In this document: positions 15,536 to 22,639 of the stretch, one piece after another | How positions within the stretch are numbered: position 1 is the first letter of the stretch | Layout: every line of letters begins with the position of its first letter | Assembly: GCA_002435585.1 (NCBI GenBank) | Contig: DJDY01000110.1 | Span: forward strand, 1-27,561 | DNA: 27,561 bases | Source: Lachnospira sp. UBA5912 | GTDB taxonomy: Bacteria > Bacillota > Clostridia > Lachnospirales > Lachnospiraceae | Reading direction: 5' to 3' | Made by a program: the position numbers and the translations under genes | Notes under the pieces: model-generated | The model's input: only the letters and a program-made list of their open reading frames with translations | Told to the model about the DNA's origin: nothing | The model's database searches: none

Positions 15536-15997
15536 ATGCTTCGATTATGTGGATATAATACGGAAGATATCTGTGTTTTAAAAGGATACATATATATATT
15601 ACCAGCAATTCTATGTATAGTAGTTTTAAGCATCATGACTATGACCGGATGCAGTAAGAATGAATCAAAAGAGCACGAGGTGATTGATTATACAGTAGTT
15701 GAGAATGAGGATCTTCCAACAGAGTTAAAAAAGCTTATAGATAATAAAAAAGCCAATACATTAAGAATGACATATACAACAAAAGATTATACATATGTTG
15801 TTGCAGGCTTTGGTACAAAGGAGACATCAGGATACAGTATTAAAGTCAATGATGTGTATAAGAGCGGTAATGCTATATATGCTGATTTTACACTTATGGG
15901 ACCGGCGGAAAATGAGGCTGTTAATGAAGTATCAACAACACCATATATAGTATTAAAATACGAAAAAAGGGATGAGTCAGTGGTATTTAAGATGTAG
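15536..15997 (+). CDS. PrcB-type lipoprotein (protease complex subunit PrcB C-terminal domain)
   Basis: A 153-residue predicted lipoprotein. A hydrophobic signal segment (about residues 19-37) ends at a lipobox-like MTGC with Cys39; the rest is an extracytoplasmic domain. Residues about 85-150 match the PrcB C-terminal pattern: YVVAGFGTKETSGYSIKV, then NDVYKSGNAIYADFTLMGP, then TPYIVLKYEKRD. PrcB in treponemes is part of a secreted protease complex, but most family members are uncharacterised. The N-terminus is uncertain. ATG 15536 lies directly behind a terminator T run, with GGGG of the terminator arm 8 bases upstream. Otherwise a TATAAT at 15554-15559 would require a non-standard ATA start near 15596. 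No other in-frame ATG precedes the hydrophobic segment. Confidence 0.72.
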   Translation: MLRLCGYNTEDICVLKGYIYILPAILCIVVLSIMTMTGCSKNESKEHEVIDYTVVENEDLPTELKKLIDNKKANTLRMTYTTKDYTYVVAGFGTKETSGYSIKVNDVYKSGNAIYADFTLMGPAENEAVNEVSTTPYIVLKYEKRDESVVFKM

Positions 15998-16041
15998 TAG
16001 TTATAATATGACGTAAGTGTTAAAAATAAATTTTGATATTC

Positions 16042-16078
16042 ACTTTGTATATCAGTTAATGGCAAAGTATATTTTTTT
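16042..16078 (+). terminator. possible weak terminator after the PrcB-type gene
   Basis: ACTTTG (16042-16047) pairs with CAAAGT (16063-16068), then ATATTTTTTT. The stem is only six A/T-rich pairs, so the call rests on the T run and the position 45 bp past the stop. Confidence 0.45.
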
Positions 16079-16100
16079 AATATTCAAGCTATAACAGGGA

Positions 16101-16127
16101 ATAACAGAAGAAACTTAATCATAGAAT
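16101..16127 (+). promoter_or_regulatory. candidate sigmaE-type sporulation promoter
   Basis: ATA (16101-16103), 16 bp, then CATAGAAT (16120-16127). This resembles the mother-cell sigmaE pattern ATA-N16-18-CATACAnT. It sits about 54 bp before a SipL-like gene, a known type of sigmaE target. No good sigmaA promoter was found for this gene. Confidence 0.4.
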
Positions 16128-16180
16128 AATGTAGGATTGCAAAAGCTTATAACAATCATTAGTATGGGGAGGTTCATGAA

Positions 16181-17779
16181 TTGGAGCTTAAAGTTGATAA
16201 TATACACGAATACACTATAAAGTGTTCTAACACAACACAGATAACACTGGATGATGATTATAATGTAGCTGACAGCAAGCCAGATATAGAAAGTATCATA
16301 AAAGATTCAGGTATGGTCGTGCTTGATGGAGTGAGGGTAAACCAGGATAAAGCACAGGTTGAGGGCAATCTTAAGTATGCTGTATTATATATGGGCAAGG
16401 GACAGGAAGATAACAGGCTTATGCCAGTAAAAATGGATGGAAGTCTGCATTTTCTGGAAAATGTGAATCTGTCATGTGATGCAGCAGATACCGACGTAAC
16501 ATGTAAGGCACATATAGAGGACCTCACAATCAAGCCGGTTAACTCAAGGAAAATAAGTGTAAAGGCAATAGTAAGTATTACGGTCACATGCGAAGAGATA
16601 CAGAATGCTGCAATAGCATCTCAGATATCGGATGATGGAGAATGTATGCCGCAGCTTCTTTTTATGGATTATGAGTACGCACAGATGGATGTTAATATGC
16701 GGGATAACTTAAGAATAAAGGAGAGTCTGTCGCTGCCTAATGGAAAGCCGAATATATCAGAACTTGTATGGGATGATGTGGATGTAAGAAATGTGAGCAC
16801 ACGCATGACAGAGGATGGATTAAGTGTAAGTGGGGAACTTAGTGTGTTTATAATGTATATAAGTAATGATGATGGACGGTCGGTACAGTGGTATGAAACA
16901 TCGGTTCCATTTACAGGGATAATAGATGTAAGTGGCGCAGATCCTGACAGCATATGTTATGTAGGATTCACGATGACAGGCAAGAATGTAGATGTAAGAC
17001 CGGATTATGATGGAAATAACCGTGATATATCAGTGGAACTTGTTCTTGATATGGATATCAAATCATATAAAGACTGCAAAAAGACGGCACTGCAGGATAT
17101 ATATGTTCCAGGTGGCACTATGGATATAAAACGGTCAGATGTACATCTTAAGAAGCTGCTTATTAGAAATAATACTAAGTGCAGGATATCAGATAACATA
17201 AAGGTAGCAGATTATATTAATCTTATGCAGATAGTAAATGCAACTGCAAGAGTGCAGATAGATGATTACGAATATGTTGCAGATGGTATAGAAGTATCAG
17301 GCGCAGTTATGGTAAATATATGTTACATAACATCTGACGATAATGCACCAATGGGCAGTGTTAATGCTGTTATACCTTACACAGGCGTTGTTTCTGTTAA
17401 GGAATATGATAAGGATAGTATAGAATATCAGGTAAGACCATGCATAGAACAGCTGACAGCATCAATGGGAAGTAATGCAAAGATAGAGGTGAAAGCAGTT
17501 GTATCGCTGGATGCCATATGTTTTGAACCAGTGGAGCTGTCTACAATAGATGAGTGTGCTTACATACCGGGGGATGATGAGTATTATGCAACACTTCCTT
17601 CCATGGTCGGGTACATATCTGATGGCAGATGTAACATGTGGGATATAGCAAAGAAATATAATACTACTTGTGATGCTGTAAGAAGGGATAATGCAAAGGT
17701 GGAAAGATTGTCTGACAGTGATGTTGTACCACGTGGCACCAAGATGCTGTTGATAAAAGAGTGTATGCAGGCGGATTAG
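16181..17779 (+). CDS. SipL-like protein: repeated SPOCS (DUF3794) domains and C-terminal LysM
   Basis: A 532-residue protein with about three SPOCS/DUF3794 beta-rich domains (roughly residues 1-150, 165-300 and 325-465) and a C-terminal LysM domain (about 478-527: WDIAKKYNTT, RRDNAKV, PRGTKMLLI). This is the architecture of SipL, the SpoIVA-interacting protein required for spore coat localisation in Clostridioides, although related proteins are common in clostridia without a defined role. It has no signal peptide, which fits a mother-cell coat protein. The start is TTG at 16181 with GGGGAGG eight bases upstream; ATG 16176 is in another frame and leads nowhere. The sigmaE-like promoter upstream supports the sporulation reading. 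The gene stands alone. Confidence 0.83.
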   Translation: MELKVDNIHEYTIKCSNTTQITLDDDYNVADSKPDIESIIKDSGMVVLDGVRVNQDKAQVEGNLKYAVLYMGKGQEDNRLMPVKMDGSLHFLENVNLSCDAADTDVTCKAHIEDLTIKPVNSRKISVKAIVSITVTCEEIQNAAIASQISDDGECMPQLLFMDYEYAQMDVNMRDNLRIKESLSLPNGKPNISELVWDDVDVRNVSTRMTEDGLSVSGELSVFIMYISNDDGRSVQWYETSVPFTGIIDVSGADPDSICYVGFTMTGKNVDVRPDYDGNNRDISVELVLDMDIKSYKDCKKTALQDIYVPGGTMDIKRSDVHLKKLLIRNNTKCRISDNIKVADYINLMQIVNATARVQIDDYEYVADGIEVSGAVMVNICYITSDDNAPMGSVNAVIPYTGVVSVKEYDKDSIEYQVRPCIEQLTASMGSNAKIEVKAVVSLDAICFEPVELSTIDECAYIPGDDEYYATLPSMVGYISDGRCNMWDIAKKYNTTCDAVRRDNAKVERLSDSDVVPRGTKMLLIKECMQAD

Positions 17780-17852
17780 CAGCAGAATAGTCTGTATGTC
17801 AGATATATTACATGATGAGGTGCAGTTCTGAATAATAAATTGTAATAAATAA

Positions 17853-17912
17853 AAGCCAGATAAAATATGTATACACACTCTAATTAAATGTGAGACATAT
17901 GTTGTCTGGCTT
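17853..17912 (-). terminator. terminator of the minus-strand gene at 18002-18616
   Basis: AAGCCAGA (17853-17860) pairs with TCTGGCTT (17905-17912), with an inner ATATGT/ACATAT pair. Read on the minus strand the hairpin is followed by TTTTATTTATT, suiting the gene ending at 18002. It may also stop read-through from the convergent 16181-17779 gene. Confidence 0.65.
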
Positions 17913-18001
17913 GTTATATTATAAACTCATTGATGTATCAGGATTGCTACATTGCCATGCAACTTACGCATTTACATCATAATATATTGTTTTGTATTGT
18001 A

Positions 18002-18616
18002 CTATGCTTCTGTAGAATCTGTTTTCTTAGAAGAGAAGTACTTATCAAACTTATCCATAACTGCATTATATGTATTCTTAGATATATCAGGCAGTTCCTT
18101 ACCCCATGTTTTAGTAGCTTCCTTGAAGCCTTTTTCTACGGCTTCTTTCATGGTTTTCATCTTTTCTTCGTCATCACCGGCAAGAGCCTGTGCGAAATCA
18201 AAGATTCTTTCAGATGTCTGTTTAACACCCCAGTAGCCGTCTTCAGATATATCTTCTTTTGCTTTGGCAATAGTATCAGCATCAGCTGTGAAGTTACCAC
18301 TTGCAAGAGCCTTCCACATATCGTCAGCAGTACCTATAGTTATGCCCTGCTTCTTAAACATAGTAGTAACAAGTGACTGAAGCTGCTGCATACGATTATC
18401 AGAATCAGCTTTAAGTTTTGCTACAAGTGCTGGATTAGCAGCCTTACTTTTAACTGAAGATGTTGATGCTTTGGCAGTTGAGTCAGAAGCTTCATATGTG
18501 GCAGCAACATCTGTATTCTTAGAAGCTGTTGTGTTGTCTGTGTCTTTAGTGGCAGTCTTTTTATTAGAAGCTGCCTCATAACTTGTGTAATAAGAATTAA
18601 CTCCGTTTAATTCCAT
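18002..18616 (-). CDS. conserved small cytoplasmic protein of unknown function, probably flagellar-regulon
   Basis: A 204-residue soluble protein without signal peptide. Residues 1-60 are a Ser/Thr/Ala/Lys-rich low-complexity linker; residues about 60-195 are a helical domain with a distinctive motif near residues 125-145 (ISEDGYWGV then TSERIFDFAQALAGDD) and a C-terminal block (WGKELPDISKNTYNAVMDKFD). From memory, this domain occurs in many flagellated bacteria and is sometimes labelled hydrogenase-4 component G, a name with no support visible here. A GGAGG ribosome binding site precedes the ATG. A sigmaD/sigma28-like promoter about 100 bp upstream suggests expression with late flagellar genes. 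The leader contains two small hairpins. Function unknown. Confidence 0.78.
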   Translation of the reverse strand: MELNGVNSYYTSYEAASNKKTATKDTDNTTASKNTDVAATYEASDSTAKASTSSVKSKAANPALVAKLKADSDNRMQQLQSLVTTMFKKQGITIGTADDMWKALASGNFTADADTIAKAKEDISEDGYWGVKQTSERIFDFAQALAGDDEEKMKTMKEAVEKGFKEATKTWGKELPDISKNTYNAVMDKFDKYFSSKKTDSTEA

Positions 18617-18632
18617 ATTATTCCTCCATTCT

Positions 18633-18693
18633 AACCACTATCAGTGGTTGTAAATTAAAATATGTAAAGCTGGGTAAAGCCATCCGTGGCTTT
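18633..18693 (-). other. two hairpins in the 5' leader of the minus-strand small gene
   Basis: AACCACT-N3-AGTGGTT (18633-18649) and AAAGCCA-N4-TGGCTTT (18676-18693) are both perfect 7-bp stems. They lie between the predicted sigma28-type promoter and the ribosome binding site. Neither covers the GGAGG site, so their function is unclear. Confidence 0.5.
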
Positions 18694-18713
18694 AATCTTT
18701 TATTATATTTAAT

Positions 18714-18740
18714 ATATCGGAGTGTTTGGCGGGAAATTAA
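18714..18740 (-). promoter_or_regulatory. sigmaD/sigma28-type (flagellar) promoter
   Basis: On the minus strand, TTAA (18740-18737), exactly 15 bp, then TCCGATAT (18721-18714). The motility sigma factor pattern is TAAA-N15-GCCGATAT, so the -10 element matches at 7 of 8 bases. It drives the gene at 18616-18002 with a leader of about 90 nt. Confidence 0.6.
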
Positions 18741-18779
18741 CCAATGGTATATTATGATTTTTGCCCTGTTTACTTCCTA

Positions 18780-18900
18780 CACTCACGAACCCGCGCTAAC
18801 GCACTCTATCGTCATGCTACGCATGACTGTTCGTTCGTTAGTGGCGCAAGAAAAGAAAATGTCTGCTTTGCAGCCGCTTTCTTTTCTTTTGCGCTCACTA
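18780..18900. repeat. GC-richer structured intergenic element with two overlapping hairpins
   Basis: Hairpin 1 has outer arms CACTCACGAAC (18780-18790) and GTTCGTTAGTG (18833-18843, one mismatch) around an inner GTCATGC-TAC-GCATGAC (18811-18827). Hairpin 2 runs 18839-18900, pairing TAGTG..GCGCAA..GAAAAGAAA with its complement (small bulges) around CTGC-TTT-GCAG. The TAGTG at 18839-18843 is shared, so the two are mutually exclusive. Composition differs from the surroundings, suggesting a dispersed repeat or the terminator region of the AraC gene. Confidence 0.6.
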
Positions 18901-18902
18901 TA

Positions 18903-19730
18903 TCATATCTTTTCCTGATTCCTTCTATATTTATTAGGAGATATTCCTTTGGTTCTTCTGAATGCATCTCCGAAATAGTTGCTGTCGTTAAAACCACATT
19001 CAAAGGCAATTGTGGTTATTGATTTGTTTGTGTTAAGAAGCAGCTCGCAGGCATGCTTTATGCGGACATTGATAATATACTCCTTGAACCCAAATCCAGT
19101 GACACTTTTAAACTTTTTAGAGAGGTAAGAACGGCTTAGGTTGAACTGCTTTGCCATATCCTCAAGAACAAGTTTTTCACTGTAGTGATTATATATGTAA
19201 GTAGCGACTTCCTGCATAATCTGGTTATCAACGTCAATTTCTTTTATAACATTTTCCTCATACTGCTTGCATCTTGCAATGAAGAGGATGAGCTCTGCCA
19301 AAGCTACGCTTACAAAGCCAGGTGATAGAGGATCCTGACCTTCATTTTCAAATATAAGTTTATCAAGCAGCTTTTCTATATAATCCCTTCTTTTTTCAGG
19401 TATGGTGATTACACCTGTCTGCATTACCTCAGAAACAATATCAGTTCCAACAATACCGCTAAGCCAGTCAGTGACAGGGGTTTTAAAACTGATAACTATA
19501 CGTTCGTTGATTCCTTTTCCTGTATAGTCAGTTTTATGTATGGTTCCGGCAGGGACTATTACGATATCACCTCTGCTGAATTTATATATATTATGACTAA
19601 GAAATGCTGTACATTCACCCTTTGCAAGATAGAATAGTTCGTGAAATGGATGTGAATGTGGCTCTTTCATCTTAAACGCCGAACGCTTTATTTTCTTTAT
19701 ATCAAAATCTTTCTGCATATCCTGTAACAT
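18903..19730 (-). CDS. AraC family transcriptional regulator with N-terminal cupin
   Basis: A 275-residue regulator. Residues about 20-85 form an AraC-type cupin sensor (HSHPFHELFYLAKGECTAFL, then GDIVIVPAGTIHKTDY with His residues). Residues about 175-272 form the double helix-turn-helix (LEDMAKQFNLSRSYLSKKFK, then ITTIAFECGFNDSNYFGDAF and the closing KGISPNKYR), the typical AraC signature. Cupin members often sense sugars or related small ligands. The gene is divergent from the MATE exporter 345 bp away, a common arrangement for a local regulator and its target. GAGG lies seven bases before the ATG. Its leader contains a motif shared with the PanE-like gene at 25202. Confidence 0.92.
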   Translation of the reverse strand: MLQDMQKDFDIKKIKRSAFKMKEPHSHPFHELFYLAKGECTAFLSHNIYKFSRGDIVIVPAGTIHKTDYTGKGINERIVISFKTPVTDWLSGIVGTDIVSEVMQTGVITIPEKRRDYIEKLLDKLIFENEGQDPLSPGFVSVALAELILFIARCKQYEENVIKEIDVDNQIMQEVATYIYNHYSEKLVLEDMAKQFNLSRSYLSKKFKSVTGFGFKEYIINVRIKHACELLLNTNKSITTIAFECGFNDSNYFGDAFRRTKGISPNKYRRNQEKI

Positions 19731-19800
19731 AAGTAATCCTCATTTCTGCACACGATTTTTAGCATATAACGGGTTTGTGCCAGGTGCGCGTAGACACAAG
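19731..19800 (-). promoter_or_regulatory. AraC-gene leader with motif shared with the PanE-like gene
   Basis: On the minus strand GCGCACCTGGCACAAA (19789-19774) lies inside TTGTGT-N13-GCACAA and is followed by GTGTGCAGAAATGAGGATT before the ATG at 19730. The same 16-mer, same 13-nt spacing and similar ribosome-site region occur at 25130-25201. Confidence 0.6.
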
Positions 19801-20075
19801 TTCAGTTTTACTCCTACATATACTTTTGACACTTACATCATAACATACCAGTTGTAATTAAATGTAGACAAATAATCTGTAATTAAAGTGCAATATAAAT
19901 AATAATTAGTAGAAATTACTGCTTTTTATGCTAACATATATATTGTAAAAAATAAAGAGCAAATTCAATAAACATATAAAAATTGTAGGTGGAATATCAG
20001 ATATATATTGAAAAATATATTAATGTATAACAATAAGAAGAATATGTATTGATATCAGAAAGAGAGGGAATAAAC
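19801..20075. other. divergent AT-rich intergenic region between AraC and MATE genes
   Basis: This is the remainder of the 345-bp divergent region. It contains TTGACA at 19826-19831 without a matching -10, several A/T-rich -10-like stretches, and a small AGTA-N5-TACT hairpin near 19908-19920. Promoters for both genes must be here, but none can be named with confidence. No RNA gene or further coding sequence was seen. Confidence 0.5.
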
Positions 20076-21518
20076 ATGTCAAGGCCGATAAGTGATAGTA
20101 AAAGAGAGATGATTCTTAATGGTAATCTGGTTAAGGCTATACTTACACTGGCTATACCAGTTATGTTAAACAGTTTTATACAGTCTATGTATAATCTGAC
20201 TGATACTTTCTGGTTAGGAAAAATAGGAACAACGAGCCAGGCTGCTATTACGCTTGTTTCCCCTTTCCAGAATATACTTATTAACTTTGGAGCCGGCATA
20301 ACAACAGCAGGTGCTATTCTTATATCGCAGTACTTAGGTGCAAGGGAAGATAAGCAGGCTAATTCGATGGCTAACCATATATGTATAACATCTCTTGGCT
20401 TTTCTGTTGTGTGTGCATGTGTATGCTGGTTATGTTCATCAGGTCTTGTAAGATGGCTTGGAGCAGAAGGAGACATATATAATTATGGACTAACATATAT
20501 AAGAATAGTGGTTATGGATTTACCTTTTCTTTTTATGATTAACCTGTTTTCCGCAGTAAAGCAGGCACAGGGCGATACAGTAAGGCCATTGCTTCTTAAT
20601 ATACTTGGTGTTTCAATTAATCTTATACTTGATCCGTTATTTTTAGTTGTATTAAAGTGGGGTATCGGAGGTGCAGCATTTGCAACGCTTATAGCCAAGA
20701 TTCCAAGTGCTGTTATAGGCTTTGTTGCCCTGACTGGAAAGAATCAGCTTGTCCGTATCAGCTTTAAAGGCTTTAAGTTTGATAAAAACAAGGTTATGTC
20801 TATCTTAAAGATAGGTCTTCCTACAGCCATAGGCGGAAGTACAATGCAGTTTGGTTTCCTTCTTATGACTAAAAATGTCAATGTATACGGAGCAACTGCA
20901 ATGACTGCGTATGGCATAGGTAACAAGATTAACAGCATCATAACTATGCCAGCTAACGGAATCGGCTCCGCCATATCAACCATTGTAGGTCAGAATATGG
21001 GTGCCGGTAATGTTAAAAGGACTGATAAGTCATATCATATTGCATTAAGGATAGGTGCAATATTCTTGTTTGTATGTGGTATGATTCTTTCAAGAAGATT
21101 CATAGCTGAGCCTATGGTAAGATTCTTTACAACTGATGAAAATGTAGTTCCGCTTGCAACCGACTTTTTATCAATCATGGCTATGTGCTGCTGGACAAAT
21201 GCATTTTATAATGTTACACAGGGCTTGTTCCAGGGCTGTGGACATACAATGATAACTATGGCAGTTGATGCAACGCGTATATGGATATTCAGATTTCTTA
21301 CGTTATGGGTATGCTCCCATGTACTTGGAATGGGAGTGGAGAGTGTGTGGTATGCAGTTGTGGTAAGTAATGCTACATCGGCAGTTATACTCTATATACT
21401 TTACTGGACAGGTATATGGAAGAAGTCAACTATTAAGATTGATAAGACAGAGAATACCACAACTGCATCAAAGTCTTCAGGTACAGATGTTAAAGAAGCA
21501 GTTGGCGTCAATCAGTAA
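20076..21518 (+). CDS. MATE family multidrug/Na+ (H+) antiporter
   Basis: A 480-residue polytopic exporter with about 12 hydrophobic helices in two homologous halves, as in MATE transporters. Family patterns include ILTLAIPVMLNSFIQSMYNLTDTFWLG in the first helix, PFQNILINFGAG, and in the second half LKIGLPTAIGGSTMQF and GNKINSIITMPANGIGSAISTIVGQNMGAG. It would expel small cationic molecules using a Na+ or H+ gradient. The start is ATG 20076, with GAGAGGG seven bases upstream; the TTG at 20049 has no site. The N-terminus RPISDSKREMILNGNLVKAI is typical of clostridial MATE proteins. It is divergent from an AraC regulator, which may control it. It is followed by a terminator. Confidence 0.93.
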   Translation: MSRPISDSKREMILNGNLVKAILTLAIPVMLNSFIQSMYNLTDTFWLGKIGTTSQAAITLVSPFQNILINFGAGITTAGAILISQYLGAREDKQANSMANHICITSLGFSVVCACVCWLCSSGLVRWLGAEGDIYNYGLTYIRIVVMDLPFLFMINLFSAVKQAQGDTVRPLLLNILGVSINLILDPLFLVVLKWGIGGAAFATLIAKIPSAVIGFVALTGKNQLVRISFKGFKFDKNKVMSILKIGLPTAIGGSTMQFGFLLMTKNVNVYGATAMTAYGIGNKINSIITMPANGIGSAISTIVGQNMGAGNVKRTDKSYHIALRIGAIFLFVCGMILSRRFIAEPMVRFFTTDENVVPLATDFLSIMAMCCWTNAFYNVTQGLFQGCGHTMITMAVDATRIWIFRFLTLWVCSHVLGMGVESVWYAVVVSNATSAVILYILYWTGIWKKSTIKIDKTENTTTASKSSGTDVKEAVGVNQ

Positions 21519-21596
21519 ATAATCTGTGTGAATTGTGTATCAATTCATCAATCAGATGTGATAAAAAAGCTTACACGATTTTATATCTTTATACCA

Positions 21597-21638
21597 TTCC
21601 CGAAGCCAGCCTGTAAGTTCTGGTTCCGGGAAATTTTT
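21597..21638 (+). terminator. intrinsic terminator after the MATE gene
   Basis: TTCCCG..CCAG (21597-21609) pairs with CTGG..CGGGAA (21620-21632) with internal mismatches, followed by ATTTTTAT. Confidence 0.75.
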
Positions 21639-21661
21639 ATGTGTAATTTAACCTCTTGTAC

Positions 21662-21690
21662 TTGATTTTGTACAATTTGTTCTATATAAT
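21662..21690 (+). promoter_or_regulatory. sigmaA-type promoter of the ispE-gntR unit with palindromic operator candidates
   Basis: TTGATT (21662-21667), 17 bp, TATAAT (21685-21690). TTGTACAA (21668-21675) sits in the spacer next to the -35, and TGTATACA (21696-21703) covers the expected transcript start. Both resemble operators of GntR/FCD regulators, and such a regulator is encoded second in this unit. Confidence 0.72.
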
Positions 21691-21723
21691 ACTTATGTAT
21701 ACAAAAAACTGGAGATAAAAGAT

Positions 21724-22584
21724 ATGGATTCAATTAGACTTAAGGCGAGAGCCAAGATTAATCTGGGGCTTGATGTATTAGGCAGAAGGGAGAACGGATA
21801 TCATGATGTTAAGATGGTTATGCAGACTGTTGGCATATATGACAGACTTATAATCACTAAGATTCCTGAAGATGAGATAAGGATTAACATCAATCTTAAG
21901 TTTCTTCCTGTCAATGAGAACAACCTGATATACAAGGCTTATAAGCTTATGAAAGATGAGTATGGGTTTAGCGGTGGTATTGATGTAGACCTTAACAAGT
22001 TCATACCGATAGCAGCAGGTATGGCAGGCGGAAGTACAGATGCTGCATCAACTATGTTTGCAATTAACAGACTTTTCAGGCTTGGTTTATCTAACGAAGA
22101 ACTTATGGAACAGGGGGTTAAGATAGGTGCAGATGTTCCATACTGTATTATGAGAGGTACGGCACTTGCAGAGGGTATAGGAGAAAAGCTCACAAGACTG
22201 TCACCAATGCCACATTGTTTCATAGTAGTTGCGAAGCCGCCTATCAATGTTTCAACCAAGATGGTATATGAAAGCCTTGATTCTGGTGCGATAACGAAAC
22301 ATCCTGATATAGATGCGATTATAGAAGCTATCAATGAAGGTGATGTTAAGAAAGTAGCTGAACGTATGGGTAATGTTCTTGAGGATGTTACGGTACCTAT
22401 GTATCCTGTTATAGCAAAGATCAAGAATGATATGATAAGCCAGGGGGCGTATAATGCCATGATGAGTGGAAGCGGACCTACAGTGTTTGGCATATTTCCT
22501 GATGAACAGACAGCACTTAACTGTAAAGAATACCTGAAGGTGCAGGAAGATGCAAGACAGGTGTATATAACTGAGACGTTTTAA
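21724..22584 (+). CDS. ispE: 4-diphosphocytidyl-2-C-methyl-D-erythritol kinase
   Basis: A complete 286-residue GHMP kinase. IspE phosphorylates 4-diphosphocytidyl-2-C-methyl-D-erythritol with ATP in the MEP pathway of isoprenoid synthesis, which also supplies undecaprenyl phosphate for the glycan enzymes in this window. Seen: the N-terminal KARAKINLGLDVLGRRENGYH (substrate-binding Lys and His), the ATP-binding PIAAGMAGGSTDAAS loop at about residues 96-110, GADVPYC, and the C-terminal SGSGPTVFG motif. GGAG lies about nine bases before the ATG. It is followed 55 bp downstream by a GntR regulator on the same transcript. Confidence 0.95.
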   Translation: MDSIRLKARAKINLGLDVLGRRENGYHDVKMVMQTVGIYDRLIITKIPEDEIRININLKFLPVNENNLIYKAYKLMKDEYGFSGGIDVDLNKFIPIAAGMAGGSTDAASTMFAINRLFRLGLSNEELMEQGVKIGADVPYCIMRGTALAEGIGEKLTRLSPMPHCFIVVAKPPINVSTKMVYESLDSGAITKHPDIDAIIEAINEGDVKKVAERMGNVLEDVTVPMYPVIAKIKNDMISQGAYNAMMSGSGPTVFGIFPDEQTALNCKEYLKVQEDARQVYITETF

Positions 22585-22639
22585 AGAATGTAGGATAAAG
22601 AGTAAGATAAAGATAGATACACATATGGAGGATTAGAAG

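Noticed and set aside
18744..19022. Plus-strand 92-codon frame near the structured element
   Set aside because: It runs across the hairpin element and opposite the end of the AraC gene; no ribosome site and no protein pattern.
20084..20100. GCCGATAA near the MATE start as a sigma28 -10 element
   Set aside because: It lies inside the coding start and the only TAAA upstream is 9 bp away, not 15.
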